Shown here: positions 17,001-25,600 of the stretch, in pieces
Layout of the letters: every line of letters starts with the position of its first letter
How positions within the stretch are numbered: position 1 is the first letter of the stretch
From: CADEFQ01 sp035433705
Lineage (GTDB): Bacteria; Pseudomonadota; Gammaproteobacteria; Steroidobacterales; Steroidobacteraceae
Direction: 5' to 3'
Length of the DNA: 64,000 nucleotides
NCBI GenBank assembly: GCA_035433705.1
Contig: DAORVK010000010.1
Span: 17,425 to 81,424, forward strand
Notes under the pieces: model-generated
Told to the model about the DNA's origin: nothing
The model's database searches: none
What the model saw: only the letters and a program-made list of their open reading frames with translations
Program-made: the position numbers and the translations under genes

Positions 17001-18906
17001 CACCCTCCTTGAAACGCTCCTCGACCCGCGCGATGTCGATCACAAGGCCGTCGCGGTGCTCGAGCTCGAAATCCTGGATCCACGCTTCGCCGCCGTCCGG
17101 CCACGCGAGTTCGTAAGGATGCTCCGTGATCACGCGCAGGCCGAAATTCTCGAGGAGCGGCAACATGTCCGAAATCGGAATCGTCTCGCCGAGCTTGACG
17201 AACTTCAGGTGCACTCGCGTCGCGAACTGGCTCGCGGGGCGATGCAGGTTGAGGCGCAGCGCACCTGGCTGGCTGCGCAGTTGCTCGAGGTCGGCGATGT
17301 CCTCGAGCATGTCCCCGGCGGCGACTTCCTGCTGGTAGGCGGCCGGGAAGGCCCGCGAGTAGCGCGCCATGAGTGCGAGCGCCGCGGCCTCGTCGTAGCG
17401 GGTCTTGAGCGCCACGGACAGCCGGTCGAGCCAGTTGGTCGTGGCGACGGCGATCTCCTGCTGCATGCGGGCGACGTCGACCGGCGTGCGATGCTCGCGG
17501 TCGATGCGCACGACGACGTGCACGCGTGCGTGGCGCGAATCGGCGATCTGGATCTGCGACTCGAACGTGAGGCCGTGAAAGCCCGCGAGCAGGATGCGCT
17601 CGATCTGGTGGCGCACATCGGTGCTGTAGCGGTCGCGCGGCACGTAGACGAGGCAGGAATAGAAGCGGCCGTAGGGATCGCGGCGCGCGAGCAGGCGCAC
17701 CGAGCGCCGGTCGTAAAGGTTCACGACTTCGCGCACGATCCGGATGAGGTCGGCGACGCTTGCCTGGAACAGCTCGTCGCGCGGATAGGTTTCGAGCACA
17801 TTCACGACAGCCTTTGCGTCGTGGCTCTGCGGGGCGAGGCCGAAGTGATCGATCACGCCCGCGACCTTGCGGCGCAGGACCGGGATCGCGCGCGCGCTGC
17901 GGTAGTAGACCGTGGAAGTCCAGAGCCCGAGGATGCGGTGTTCGCCATCGACACGCCCCCGCGAGTCGAAGGTCTTCACGCCGACGTAATCGAGATAGGT
18001 GCCGCGATGTACGGTCGCGAGCGTGTTGGCCTTCGTGAGGATCAGGAGTTCGGCGTCGCGGGCGCGCTGGCGCAGTTCTCCTCGCAGCCGCACGGTGCGC
18101 GATCGCCGGCCGCCGTGTCCGTCGCGCAGGATACCGAGCCCCGAGCGCGGTACCGGCACGAGCTTGTCTTCGCCTGCGCCGCGAACGAGCCGGTAGCGAC
18201 GATAACCGAGCAGCACGAAGTGCTGCGCTTCCATCCATTCGAGCAGCGCGCGCGCCTCGGCGATCTCGTCCGCGGCGAGCGGTGTCGCGTCCCCGAGCCC
18301 CGCTGAGATCGCGCGCACACGCTCGCGTATGGGCATCCAGTCTTCGACGGCGGCCTGCACATCGAGAATGGCTGCGCGTATCTCGCCTGCGAGTTTCGCG
18401 AGCATCTTCGGGTCGTTCTGCCGGTCGACTTCGTAGAGCTGCCACGATTCGAGCCGGGCGCGCGGATCACCGTCCGGCACGACACCCAGCGTGCGTCCGC
18501 GAGCGTCGCGGCGCAGCGTGATCACCGGGTGGATGATGAGGTGCATCGCCACCTGATTGCGTGTGAAGACAATGCCTACCGAATCGACGAGGAACGGCAT
18601 GTCGTCAGTGACAATCTGGACGATCGTGTGGGGCGACTGGAAGCCGTCGCGTGCCGGGTCGGGGTTGAACACGCGCACGCGCGTCTGCGCGCCCACCCGG
18701 CTGCGCCCGAGCCCGAGATGGCTCAGTGCGATGCCGGCAAGCCCGGTGGGTGAGCGCTCACGCAGGTCTTCCTCGGACACTCCGCGGAAATAGGCGCGGA
18801 AGAAACCGGCGTTGGCAGCGCGCTGGCGCGCTCCACCCGTGCCCGGTGCTGCCGCGACGATTCGTTCGATGAGGGCGAGGCGTGCGGCCGGAATGGCATC
18901 TTTCAC
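14080..18906 (-). CDS. gdhB: NAD-specific glutamate dehydrogenase, large (L_180) type
   Basis: A ~1608-residue enzyme that oxidises glutamate to 2-oxoglutarate and ammonium with NAD, usually for glutamate or arginine catabolism. The long N-terminal regulatory region (ACT-like) precedes a catalytic core with VARGGIRWSDRREDFRTE, NTVIVPAGAKGGFVPK and PVDLLWNGGIGTYIKAS, all typical of the family, whose usual length is about 1,600. GTG 18906 has AAGGA about ten bases upstream and is preferred; a GTG at 18945 adds 13 residues but lies inside the predicted -10 region. The gene diverges from hppD, another amino-acid catabolic gene. Confidence 0.95.
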   Translation of the reverse strand: MKDAIPAARLALIERIVAAAPGTGGARQRAANAGFFRAYFRGVSEEDLRERSPTGLAGIALSHLGLGRSRVGAQTRVRVFNPDPARDGFQSPHTIVQIVTDDMPFLVDSVGIVFTRNQVAMHLIIHPVITLRRDARGRTLGVVPDGDPRARLESWQLYEVDRQNDPKMLAKLAGEIRAAILDVQAAVEDWMPIRERVRAISAGLGDATPLAADEIAEARALLEWMEAQHFVLLGYRRYRLVRGAGEDKLVPVPRSGLGILRDGHGGRRSRTVRLRGELRQRARDAELLILTKANTLATVHRGTYLDYVGVKTFDSRGRVDGEHRILGLWTSTVYYRSARAIPVLRRKVAGVIDHFGLAPQSHDAKAVVNVLETYPRDELFQASVADLIRIVREVVNLYDRRSVRLLARRDPYGRFYSCLVYVPRDRYSTDVRHQIERILLAGFHGLTFESQIQIADSRHARVHVVVRIDREHRTPVDVARMQQEIAVATTNWLDRLSVALKTRYDEAAALALMARYSRAFPAAYQQEVAAGDMLEDIADLEQLRSQPGALRLNLHRPASQFATRVHLKFVKLGETIPISDMLPLLENFGLRVITEHPYELAWPDGGEAWIQDFELEHRDGLVIDIARVEERFKEGVDAAWHGSIENDGFNRLVLLANMPSRDVVVVRLIAKYLLQTGVPFSQAAMERALARNAEITSQLIDLFHTLFDPAVPAATRTRTVEQRARAIGAALAAVTSLDEDRILRACLAVMRAARRTNFYQSTDAGLPKDYVSLKLDPAKVPDLPLPRPKFEIFVYSPRVEGVHLRMAAVARGGIRWSDRREDFRTEVLGLMKAQNVKNTVIVPAGAKGGFVPKQLPQGGSRDDIQKEAIASYRTFIRGLLDITDNIVGAKVVPPAGVVRHDGDDAYLVVAADKGTATFSDIANAISVEYGFWLGDAFASGGSAGYDHKGMGITARGAWECVKRHLREIGIDSQSQDFTVAGIGDMAGDVFGNGMLLSKHIRLVAAFNHLHVFLDPEPDAARSFVERQRLFKLPRSSWDDYDRKLISRGGGVFLRSAKSIPLSTEARRVLALDAPAATPQEVIRAILRMPVDLLWNGGIGTYIKASTERSAEVGDRSNDTVRVDGRDLRARIVGEGGNLGCTQRGRIEYAMTGGRINTDFIDNSAGVNTSDLEVNIKILLSGPERAGRLARLARNKLLAGMTRDISALVLRNNYLQSQAISTLEVNAAARLSEYRGLIRSLERAGDLDRGIEFLPGEDELADRAKRGVGLTRPELAVVLAYSKIWLSGELIDSDVPEDPYLSEELRRYFPVALRRKFAHDIDQHRLRREIIVTATTNSLVNRMGPVFAWRAIEETGATIGQIARAYTIARETFAMRDTWSAIEALDSKVPASAQYLAYDQTARSLRHLSYWLLTHRRRNLHVERTVAEFGPGVHELGAALPGIATGLVVEHNAARIAQLRETGLPPALAERIGVLESMEPAFDLVELAAEHRIAVREAARAYYAIGAATGLDWIRTQIGNLAVSGPWQASARSALRSSAARAHRKLAAQVLRPAGRRGAARDPVSAWIATKGDDHAQWARMLADMRTTDHPDFATLSVGVEAIRKLADG

Positions 18907-18936
18907 GATTGCAGATCCTTGTGCGCGCGAGACGTG

Positions 18937-18993
18937 ATTATACACGGCGCGCGAGGCAGCAGGCCGGGTGCGGGTGGCATTGGCGCGTATAAT
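18937..18993. promoter_or_regulatory. Divergent promoter region between gdhB and hppD
   Basis: Perfect TATAAT -10 boxes face both ways: 18937-18942 on the minus strand (for gdhB, about 30 bases before its start) and 18988-18993 on the plus strand (for hppD, about 35 bases before its start). Good -35 boxes are not obvious on either side, so activators may be needed. A short TACA-AC-TGTA dyad lies at about 18997-19006, just after the hppD -10. Confidence 0.5.
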
Positions 18994-19027
18994 AGTTACA
19001 ACTGTAGCGAATTATCGGGCGGACACG

Positions 19028-20080
19028 ATGGTCACAAGTGCCGACAATCCGATGGGTACCGACGGTTTCGAGTTCGTCGAGTACACGGCTCCGGACCCCG
19101 CGTTGTTGCGCACGCTGTTCACGCGCATGGGGTTCCCGGTGACAGCACGTCACCGCAGCAAGGACGTGACCCTGCATCGCCAGGGCGACGTCAATTTCCT
19201 GATCAATGCGGAGCCGGATTCATTCGCCCGGGCTTTTGCCGCGAAGCACGGCCCTTCCGCCTGCGCCATGGCGTTTCGGGTCAGGGATGCCGCGCGCGCG
19301 TTCGAGCGTGCGATCGCGCTGGGTGCGACCCCGCACGAGGGCCACGTGGGCCCCATGGAGCTCAACATTCCGGCCATCGAGGGCATCGGCGGCTCGCTGC
19401 TGTATCTCGTGGACCGTTACGGTGCGCAATCGATTTACGACGTCGATTTTCGCCCGGTGCAGGAGGGCGGGAGCGGTCCGGGTGCCGGTTTCACGCAGGT
19501 CGACCATCTGACCCACAACGTGCAACGTGGCGGCATGGACCAATGGGCAGGCTTCTACGAGCGCCTGTTCAATTTTCGCGAGATCCGCTATTTCGACATC
19601 GAAGGCCGGCACACCGGGCTCTTCAGTCGCGCGATGACGAGTCCCTGCGGCAAGATCCGCATCCCGATCAACGAGTCGCGGGACGACAAGTCGCAGATCG
19701 AGGAGTACCTGCGGACCTATCACGGCGAGGGCATCCAGCACATCGCGCTCGCGACCGATGACATCCTTCGCACCGTTGACCTGCTGCGCGCGCGTGGCGT
19801 CGATTTTCAGGACACACCCGACACCTACTACGAAGGCCTGGACGCGCGCGTGCCACAGCACGGCGAGGATGTTGCCGAGTTGCAGAAGCGGCGCATCCTG
19901 CTCGACGGCAACCCGGGCCGGGGTGAGGGAACGCTGCTGCAGATCTTCACGCAGAACGTGATCGGCCCCATCTTCTTCGAGGTGATCCAGCGCAAGGGCA
20001 ACGAGGGGTTCGGGGAAGGCAATTTCCGCGCCCTGTTCGAATCCATCGAGCTGGATCAGGTGCGACGGGGAGTGATTTAG
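19028..20080 (+). CDS. hppD: 4-hydroxyphenylpyruvate dioxygenase
   Basis: A 350-residue Fe(II) enzyme that turns 4-hydroxyphenylpyruvate into homogentisate in tyrosine breakdown. The three iron ligands are visible: His160 (QVDHLTHNV), His238 (GIQHIAL) and Glu318 (FFEVIQRKG). The C-terminal GFGEGNFRALFESIE segment that closes the active site is intact. ATG 19028 gives the usual length and N-terminus (GFEFVEYTAPD); the frame is open further upstream, but that part overlaps the predicted promoter. No homogentisate dioxygenase or fumarylacetoacetase gene is next to it, so the rest of the pathway is elsewhere. Confidence 0.96.
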   Translation: MVTSADNPMGTDGFEFVEYTAPDPALLRTLFTRMGFPVTARHRSKDVTLHRQGDVNFLINAEPDSFARAFAAKHGPSACAMAFRVRDAARAFERAIALGATPHEGHVGPMELNIPAIEGIGGSLLYLVDRYGAQSIYDVDFRPVQEGGSGPGAGFTQVDHLTHNVQRGGMDQWAGFYERLFNFREIRYFDIEGRHTGLFSRAMTSPCGKIRIPINESRDDKSQIEEYLRTYHGEGIQHIALATDDILRTVDLLRARGVDFQDTPDTYYEGLDARVPQHGEDVAELQKRRILLDGNPGRGEGTLLQIFTQNVIGPIFFEVIQRKGNEGFGEGNFRALFESIELDQVRRGVI

Positions 20081-20120
20081 GGCTACGGGCAGCCCGTCGC
20101 CCGTCGCCCGCAGCGCGGCG

Positions 20121-21218
20121 TCAGCCGTGCGCCCGCGCCAGGTACTGCTCGGTCTGCATCTCGACGAGCCGACTCGACGCGCGCTGGAACTCGAACGCGA
20201 GTCGGGTTCCCTGGTAGAGCCGATCGGGCGGTGCCGCGGCGCTCACCGCCAGATTGACGCCGCGGTCGTAGAGTTCGTCGATCAGCGAAATGAAGCGACG
20301 CGCGGCATTGTCGCGCGTTTCATCGAACACCGGCACGTTCGAGAGCAGCACGGCGGGGTAGTCCCCCGCGATCTCGATGTAGTCGTCCTTGCCGCGCGGA
20401 CCCTCGCACAGCGCGGCGAACTCGAACCAAACGGCATTCCCGCTCTCGCGGATGACCGCAATGCTGCGCTCGGCAACTTCAATGCTGCCACCGGTCGAAC
20501 CGGAACCGCCGGCGAACACCTCGAAGAGGTGGGTCATGGTCTTCTGTGCCTGCGGTGATGCCGAGTCGACATAGAGCGATACTTTCGCAAGCCGGCGCAG
20601 CCGATAGTCCGTGCCGGCGTCCACCGCGATGACTTCGGCCTGCTTCTCGAGCATCGCGATCGCCGGAAGGAACCTGCGTCGTTGCAGGCCGTCCCGATAA
20701 AGCCCCTTCGGCGGCACGTTCGACGTGAAGACGAGCGTGACACCCCGGTCGAGCAGGGCCTTGAAGAGCCGTGCAAGTATCATCGCATCGGCGATGTCGT
20801 TGACGTGCAGCTCGTCGAGACACAGCACCCGGACCCCCTCGGCGAAGCGGTCGGCGACGATGTCGAGCGGTGATTCGGTCTTCGAAAGCGTTTTCAGCTG
20901 GGCCTGCACGTCGTGCATGAAGCGGTGAAAGTGCCGCCGGCGCTTGCCCTCGAACGGCAGGCTCGCGTGAAACGCATCCATCAGCAGTGTCTTGCCACGG
21001 CCGACACCGCCCCAGAGGTAGATGCCGCGCGCAGCCGCCCGCGGCGGTGAGCGCAGCAGGCGTTTCACGCGCGCAAGTGGCGTGCGTCCGCCGCGCTCCG
21101 CGGCGATCAGGCGCCGGCGCAGATCCTCAAGCCTTGTGATGGCCGCGAGCTGTGAATCGTCGGGCGCGAAGCCGCGCCGCTCGAGCTCGCGCGCGAGAAT
21201 CGGGACAGTCATCATCAA
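20121..21218 (-). CDS. zapE: ZapE/AFG1-like cell-division ATPase
   Basis: A 365-residue AFG1-type P-loop ATPase. The Walker A motif is GGVGRGKTLLMDAF (Lys76) and the Walker B-like segment is VLCLDELHVNDIADAM. Bacterial ZapE associates with FtsZ and affects Z-ring stability under stress. Three ATG codons in a row (21218, 21215, 21212) are possible starts; all overlap the stop of the acetoacetyl-CoA synthetase gene, so the gene is translated as the tail of the acyl-CoA operon. This pairing with catabolic genes is probably positional rather than functional. Confidence 0.9.
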   Translation of the reverse strand: MMMTVPILARELERRGFAPDDSQLAAITRLEDLRRRLIAAERGGRTPLARVKRLLRSPPRAAARGIYLWGGVGRGKTLLMDAFHASLPFEGKRRRHFHRFMHDVQAQLKTLSKTESPLDIVADRFAEGVRVLCLDELHVNDIADAMILARLFKALLDRGVTLVFTSNVPPKGLYRDGLQRRRFLPAIAMLEKQAEVIAVDAGTDYRLRRLAKVSLYVDSASPQAQKTMTHLFEVFAGGSGSTGGSIEVAERSIAVIRESGNAVWFEFAALCEGPRGKDDYIEIAGDYPAVLLSNVPVFDETRDNAARRFISLIDELYDRGVNLAVSAAAPPDRLYQGTRLAFEFQRASSRLVEMQTEQYLARAHG

Positions 21219-23161
21219 GTGGCGAGTTCGGGCAGGTTCCGGAAGAATTCGAGCGCTGCGGGGTTCGCGAGCGCGTCGCGGTTCGCGACCGGCTTGCCGT
21301 GTACGATGTCGCGCACTGCGAGTTCCACCAGCTTGCCGCTCAGCGTGCGCGGCAGGTCCGGCACTGCGATGATCTTTGCGGGTACGTGGCGCGGCGACGT
21401 GTTGCGGCGGATCGTATCGCGGATGCGTGCCTTCAGTGCGTCATCGAGCGTGCTGTCCTCGCGCAGCCGCACGAACAGCACCACGCGTACATCGCCTTCC
21501 CACTGCTGGCCGATCGCGAGCGACTCGAGCACTTCGGGCAGCTGCTCGACCTGGCGGTAGATTTCCGAGGTGCCGATGCGCACGCCGCCGGGATTCAGCA
21601 CTGCGTCCGATCGGCCGAAGATGACGAAGCCGCCGTGTTTCGTCTCGAGCGCGTCGTCGCCGTGGTGCCAGGTGTTCGGGAAGCGCGCGAAATACGCGTC
21701 GCGATAGCGCGAACCATCCTGGTCGTTCCAGAAGCCGATCGGCATCGACGGAAAGGGCGCTGTACAGACCAGTTCGCCCCGCGACCCGATGACCCTGTGG
21801 CCGGCGTCGTCGAACACCTGCGTGCGCATGCCCAGACCGCGGCACTGGATCTCGCCCTTGTACACCGGCAGCACGGGGCTGCCGAGACAGAAGCAGGAGA
21901 CGATGTCGGTGCCGCCGGAGATCGACGAGAGCTGAAGATCGCTCTTCACCGCGCGGTACACGTAGTCGCAGGTCTCGGGCAGCAGCGGCGAGCCTGTGGA
22001 AAGCACCGCGCGCAGCGCGGTGAGATCGGTTTCCTTCCCCGGCTCGAAGCCCGCCTTGTCGAGTGCAGCGAGGTATCTGGCACTCGTGCCGAAAATGGCG
22101 ATGCGCTCGGCTGCGGCGAGATCCCAGAGGACGCGCGGCCCGGGGTGGAAGGGCGAGCCATCGTAGAGTACGAGAGTCGCGCCGCTCGCAAGGCCGCTGA
22201 CGAGCCAGTTCCACATCATCCAGCCACAAGTCGTGAAATAGAACAGGCGGTCGCCTTCGCGCAGGTCGACGTGCAGCAGATGCTCCTTCTGGTGCTGCAG
22301 CAGTGTGCCACCTGCGCCGTGCACGATGCACTTCGGCTTGCCGGTCGTGCCCGACGAGTAAAGGATATACAGGGGATGATCGAAGGGCAGGCGTGTGAAG
22401 CGCAGTTTCGCGCCTGCGTAACCGAAATCTGCGTAGTGAACCGCGCCTGGCAGCGCGCTGATATCGGGCCTCGTGTTCACGTACGGCACCACGACCACGC
22501 GCGCAAGGCCCGGCAGTTGCGCTGCAACCTTCGCCATCGCCGCGAGTGAGTCTAGCGTCTTGCCCGCGTAGTAATAGCCATCGGCGGTAAAGAGCACCTT
22601 GGGCGCAATCTGGCCGAAGCGGTCGAGTACGCCGTTCACGCCGAAATCAGGCGAACACGACGACCACACGGCGCCGAGGCTCGTCGTTGCCAGCATCGCG
22701 ATGACCGTCTCCGGCAGGTTCGGTAGAAAGCCTGCCACGCGATCGCCGACGCCCACGCCGAGCGCCCGCAGCCCCTCCGCGACGCGCGCGACTTCATCCT
22801 GCAGAGCGCGCCGCGAGATCTCGCGGCGCGCCCCCCGTTCGTTGACGAAAACGAGCGCCGCGTGTTCATCGCGATGGCGCAGCAGGTTCTCCGCGAAATT
22901 CAGGCGCGCCGCGGGAAACCAGCGTGCGCCCGGCATGCGATCGCCGTTATCGAGCGCAGGCCCCGGGGCCCAGTCGGCGCGCGTGTCGCTGAACCGGGCG
23001 AGCTCCGACCAGAAATCGGCGGGCGCCTCGAGCGACCAGGATTCGAGTGCGGCGTAGTCGGGAAGCGCGAGCTGGCGTCGCGCATTGACGCAGGACCGGA
23101 AGCGGGTGACGACGGCCTTGTCGATTCTCTCTGCAGAGGGTGTCCAGATCGGTCTCGTCAT
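21215..23161 (-). CDS. aacS: Acetoacetyl-CoA synthetase
   Basis: A 648-residue acyl-adenylate-forming enzyme that activates acetoacetate with ATP and CoA. The AMP-binding motif is YILYSSGTTGKPKCIVHG. The family's N-terminal region (WFPAARLNFAENLL, GVGDRVAGFLPNLPE) and the C-terminal LPRTLSGKLVELAVRDI, with the catalytic Lys, are also present. The length and the SPDFGVNGVLDRF segment separate it from acetyl-CoA synthetase. It would return acetoacetate from leucine or tyrosine breakdown to the acetyl-CoA pool through the thiolase encoded upstream in the same operon. Confidence 0.94.
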   Translation of the reverse strand: MTRPIWTPSAERIDKAVVTRFRSCVNARRQLALPDYAALESWSLEAPADFWSELARFSDTRADWAPGPALDNGDRMPGARWFPAARLNFAENLLRHRDEHAALVFVNERGARREISRRALQDEVARVAEGLRALGVGVGDRVAGFLPNLPETVIAMLATTSLGAVWSSCSPDFGVNGVLDRFGQIAPKVLFTADGYYYAGKTLDSLAAMAKVAAQLPGLARVVVVPYVNTRPDISALPGAVHYADFGYAGAKLRFTRLPFDHPLYILYSSGTTGKPKCIVHGAGGTLLQHQKEHLLHVDLREGDRLFYFTTCGWMMWNWLVSGLASGATLVLYDGSPFHPGPRVLWDLAAAERIAIFGTSARYLAALDKAGFEPGKETDLTALRAVLSTGSPLLPETCDYVYRAVKSDLQLSSISGGTDIVSCFCLGSPVLPVYKGEIQCRGLGMRTQVFDDAGHRVIGSRGELVCTAPFPSMPIGFWNDQDGSRYRDAYFARFPNTWHHGDDALETKHGGFVIFGRSDAVLNPGGVRIGTSEIYRQVEQLPEVLESLAIGQQWEGDVRVVLFVRLREDSTLDDALKARIRDTIRRNTSPRHVPAKIIAVPDLPRTLSGKLVELAVRDIVHGKPVANRDALANPAALEFFRNLPELAT

Positions 23162-23170
23162 GGGCGCGCT

Positions 23171-24793
23171 TCACAGGGTCTGGTAGTTGGGTCCCGAGCC
23201 GCCCTCCGGCGTGGTCCAGGTGATGTTGCCGTAAGGGTCCTTGATGTCGCAGGCCTTGCAGTGCACGCAGTTCGCGGAATTGATCTGCAGGCGCTTGCCG
23301 CCCTGGCCGTCGTCGATCATCTCGTAGACGCCCACTGGGCAATAACGCGTGCAGGGATTGTCGTACTCGACACGGCAGCGCGTTGCGCAGAGGTCGAGAT
23401 TCGCAACCTTCAGGTGCACCGGCTGCGCTTCGTCGTGCGTGGTGGCTGCGAAGAACACGGATGCGAGCCGGTCGCGCGGCGGCAGGCTGCGATCGGCCCA
23501 GCCGCGATCAGGTGAGGTGTACTCATCGAGCCGGCGCAAGGCCGCAGCATTGTCCGTGTTGTGCAGTGTCCAGGGCGTGCGGCCACCCACCGCGACTTCA
23601 AGCGCGGAATTTGCAATGCCGAACCACAGGCCGCGCTTGAAGCCCGGCTTGAAGTTGCGCACCTTGCGCAGCTCCTGCCCGCCCGGCGAGGCACGCCACA
23701 GCGCGTCGAACCCCGCCGGCGCGCCGGCTGCGGCGAGATGTTCCGCGGCGAGCGCACCCGAGCGAATCGCCTGGTGAATGCCCTTGATCTTCGGGAAATT
23801 GAGCGTGCCACCCGCATCGCCGATGATCATTGCACCGGGCATTTCGAGTTTGGGCAGCGACTGCCAGCCGCCCGCGGCAATGGTGCGCGCTCCTGCAACG
23901 AGTATTTCCCCGCCCTCGAACAGCGGTTTGACCGACGGGTGGTGCTTGAACTGCTGGAATACCTCGAACGGCTTCAACATCGGGTCGATGTAGTCGAGAC
24001 CAACCACGAAACCGACGTAAACGCGATCCGCATCCAGGTGATAGATGAAGCTGCCGCCATAGGTCTGGTTGTCGAGCGGCCAGCCGACGCTGTGCTGGAT
24101 GAGACCGGGCGTGCCACGACCGGCCGGTAGCTGCCACAGCTCCTTGAACCCGAGGCCGTAGGTCTGCGGATCACTTTCGGCATCGAGCTTGAAGCGCTTG
24201 ATGAGCTGCTTGGTGAGGCTGCCGCGGCAGCCTTCCGCGAGAATGGTCGCGCGCGCGCGGATTTCAGGCCCCGGCGCATAGTTCGGCCCGGGCTCGCCAT
24301 TCTTCTCGAGACCCATGTCGCTGATGCAGACGCCGGCCACGGCACCGGCCTCGTCGAACAGGGGGGCAGCCGCAGCGAAGCCGGCGAACACGTCGACGCC
24401 GAGGCCCTCGGCCTTCTGCGCGAGCCACGCCGTGAGCAGCCCGAGCGAGACAATAAAGTTGCCGTGATTGCGCTGCTGCGGAGGCACCGGCAGCCGGTGC
24501 GTGCCCTTGCGGGTCAGGATGCGCAGCTCGTCATGTACTACCGGAACGCATACCCCGAGCTTTGCGTCGCGCCATTCAGGCGCGAGCTGGTCGAGCGGGC
24601 CCGGCTCCATGACCGCCCCGGACAGCGAATGCGCACCGACGGTCGCGCCCTTCTCGAGCACGCAGATGTTGAGGTCCGGCTTCAGCTGCTTCAGGCGAAT
24701 CGCGCAGGCGAGACCCGCGGGACCCGCGCCGACGATCAGGAAGTCGTATTCCATCACGTCGCGCTCGACCGCTTCGTTTGATGTGGCATTCAT
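23171..24793 (-). CDS. Electron transfer flavoprotein-ubiquinone oxidoreductase
   Basis: A 540-residue membrane-associated flavoprotein with a [4Fe-4S] cluster. It carries electrons from ETF, which collects them from acyl-CoA dehydrogenases, into ubiquinone. The FAD-binding GAGPAGLACAIRL motif lies near the N-terminus, and the Cys-rich C-terminus holds the cluster ligands (CTRYCPVGVYE, NCVHCKACDIKDPYGNI). Its stop lies nine bases before aacS and its start overlaps the SDR gene stop (ATGA), so translation is coupled. Its presence in the operon means dehydrogenation of acyl-CoAs is part of the pathway although no acyl-CoA dehydrogenase gene is in the window. Confidence 0.95.
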   Translation of the reverse strand: MNATSNEAVERDVMEYDFLIVGAGPAGLACAIRLKQLKPDLNICVLEKGATVGAHSLSGAVMEPGPLDQLAPEWRDAKLGVCVPVVHDELRILTRKGTHRLPVPPQQRNHGNFIVSLGLLTAWLAQKAEGLGVDVFAGFAAAAPLFDEAGAVAGVCISDMGLEKNGEPGPNYAPGPEIRARATILAEGCRGSLTKQLIKRFKLDAESDPQTYGLGFKELWQLPAGRGTPGLIQHSVGWPLDNQTYGGSFIYHLDADRVYVGFVVGLDYIDPMLKPFEVFQQFKHHPSVKPLFEGGEILVAGARTIAAGGWQSLPKLEMPGAMIIGDAGGTLNFPKIKGIHQAIRSGALAAEHLAAAGAPAGFDALWRASPGGQELRKVRNFKPGFKRGLWFGIANSALEVAVGGRTPWTLHNTDNAAALRRLDEYTSPDRGWADRSLPPRDRLASVFFAATTHDEAQPVHLKVANLDLCATRCRVEYDNPCTRYCPVGVYEMIDDGQGGKRLQINSANCVHCKACDIKDPYGNITWTTPEGGSGPNYQTL

Positions 24794-25557
24794 TTCGGTT
24801 GCATCCTGATGGCGCCGTCGAGGCGGATCGTTTCGCCGTTCAGCATCGGGATCTCGAAGATCGACTGCACGAGCGCCGCGTACTCTTCCGGCTTGCCGAG
24901 CCGCGCCGGGAACGGGGCCTGCCTGCCGAGCGAATCCTGGATGTCCTGCGGCATGCCCGCGACCATCGGTGTGCGGAAGATGCCGGGGGCGATCGACACA
25001 CAGCGGATGCCAAAGGCAGCCAGCTCGCGCGCAATGGGCATCGTCATGCTCATCACCGCACCCTTCGTCGCCGAGTAGGCCGCCTGGCCGATCTGGCCCT
25101 CGAACGCCGCCACCGATGAGGTGTGGATCAGCAGGCCGCGCTCGCCGTCGTCATTCGGTGTGTTCGCCTGCATGATATTTGCGGCGGCCTTGTCGCACAG
25201 GAAGGTGCCGATCAGGTTGATGTGGATCACCTTCGTGAAGAAATCACCCGCCATCGGCCCGTTGCGGCCGAGTACACGGCCTGCGCCGATCACACCGGCG
25301 CAGTTCACGAGGAGGTTGATGCTGCCCATGAACGCCTTCGCGCTGTCCATCGCGGCGTTCACTTCGGCTTCAGAGGTCACGTCGCATTTCACGAAGCGCG
25401 CGCCCGAGCCGAGTTCGGCGGCGGCCGCCTGCCCGGGGCCCTCCTGCACGTCGAGCAGCGTGACCTTGCCACCCTGCGTCGCTACGTGACGCGCGACCGC
25501 GTTGCCAAGGCCCGAGGCTGCGCCCGTCACGACGGCGCGCGCTTCTTTCATCTTCAT
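24790..25557 (-). CDS. Short-chain dehydrogenase, 3-hydroxyacyl-CoA dehydrogenase type II-like
   Basis: A 255-residue SDR with the NAD-binding TGAASGLGNAVA motif, Asp38-type acidic residue for NAD preference (LLDVQEG), NCAGV, and the catalytic Tyr-Lys pair in YSATKGAV after HTSSVAAFEGQ. The whole sequence follows the HSD17B10/HADH2 pattern, including PGIFRTPMVAGMPQ and the C-terminal MLNGETIRLDGAIRM. That enzyme oxidises 2-methyl-3-hydroxybutyryl-CoA and short 3-hydroxyacyl-CoAs in isoleucine and fatty acid breakdown, which fits the operon. The start is 43 bases after the stop of the enoyl-CoA hydratase gene. Confidence 0.9.
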   Translation of the reverse strand: MKMKEARAVVTGAASGLGNAVARHVATQGGKVTLLDVQEGPGQAAAAELGSGARFVKCDVTSEAEVNAAMDSAKAFMGSINLLVNCAGVIGAGRVLGRNGPMAGDFFTKVIHINLIGTFLCDKAAANIMQANTPNDDGERGLLIHTSSVAAFEGQIGQAAYSATKGAVMSMTMPIARELAAFGIRCVSIAPGIFRTPMVAGMPQDIQDSLGRQAPFPARLGKPEEYAALVQSIFEIPMLNGETIRLDGAIRMQPK

Positions 25558-25600
25558 GCCAGTCCTCTGAAGTAGGTGGGAAAGCGGGTCGACTAGTAGA

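Noticed and set aside
16207..18306. 699-codon open frame antisense to the NAD-glutamate dehydrogenase gene
   Set aside because: No domain or start context; the coding strand has clear family motifs across the same bases.
20080..20121. Possible terminator between hppD and zapE (GGGCT...AGCCC)
   Set aside because: Only a 5-bp stem and no T-run on either strand.
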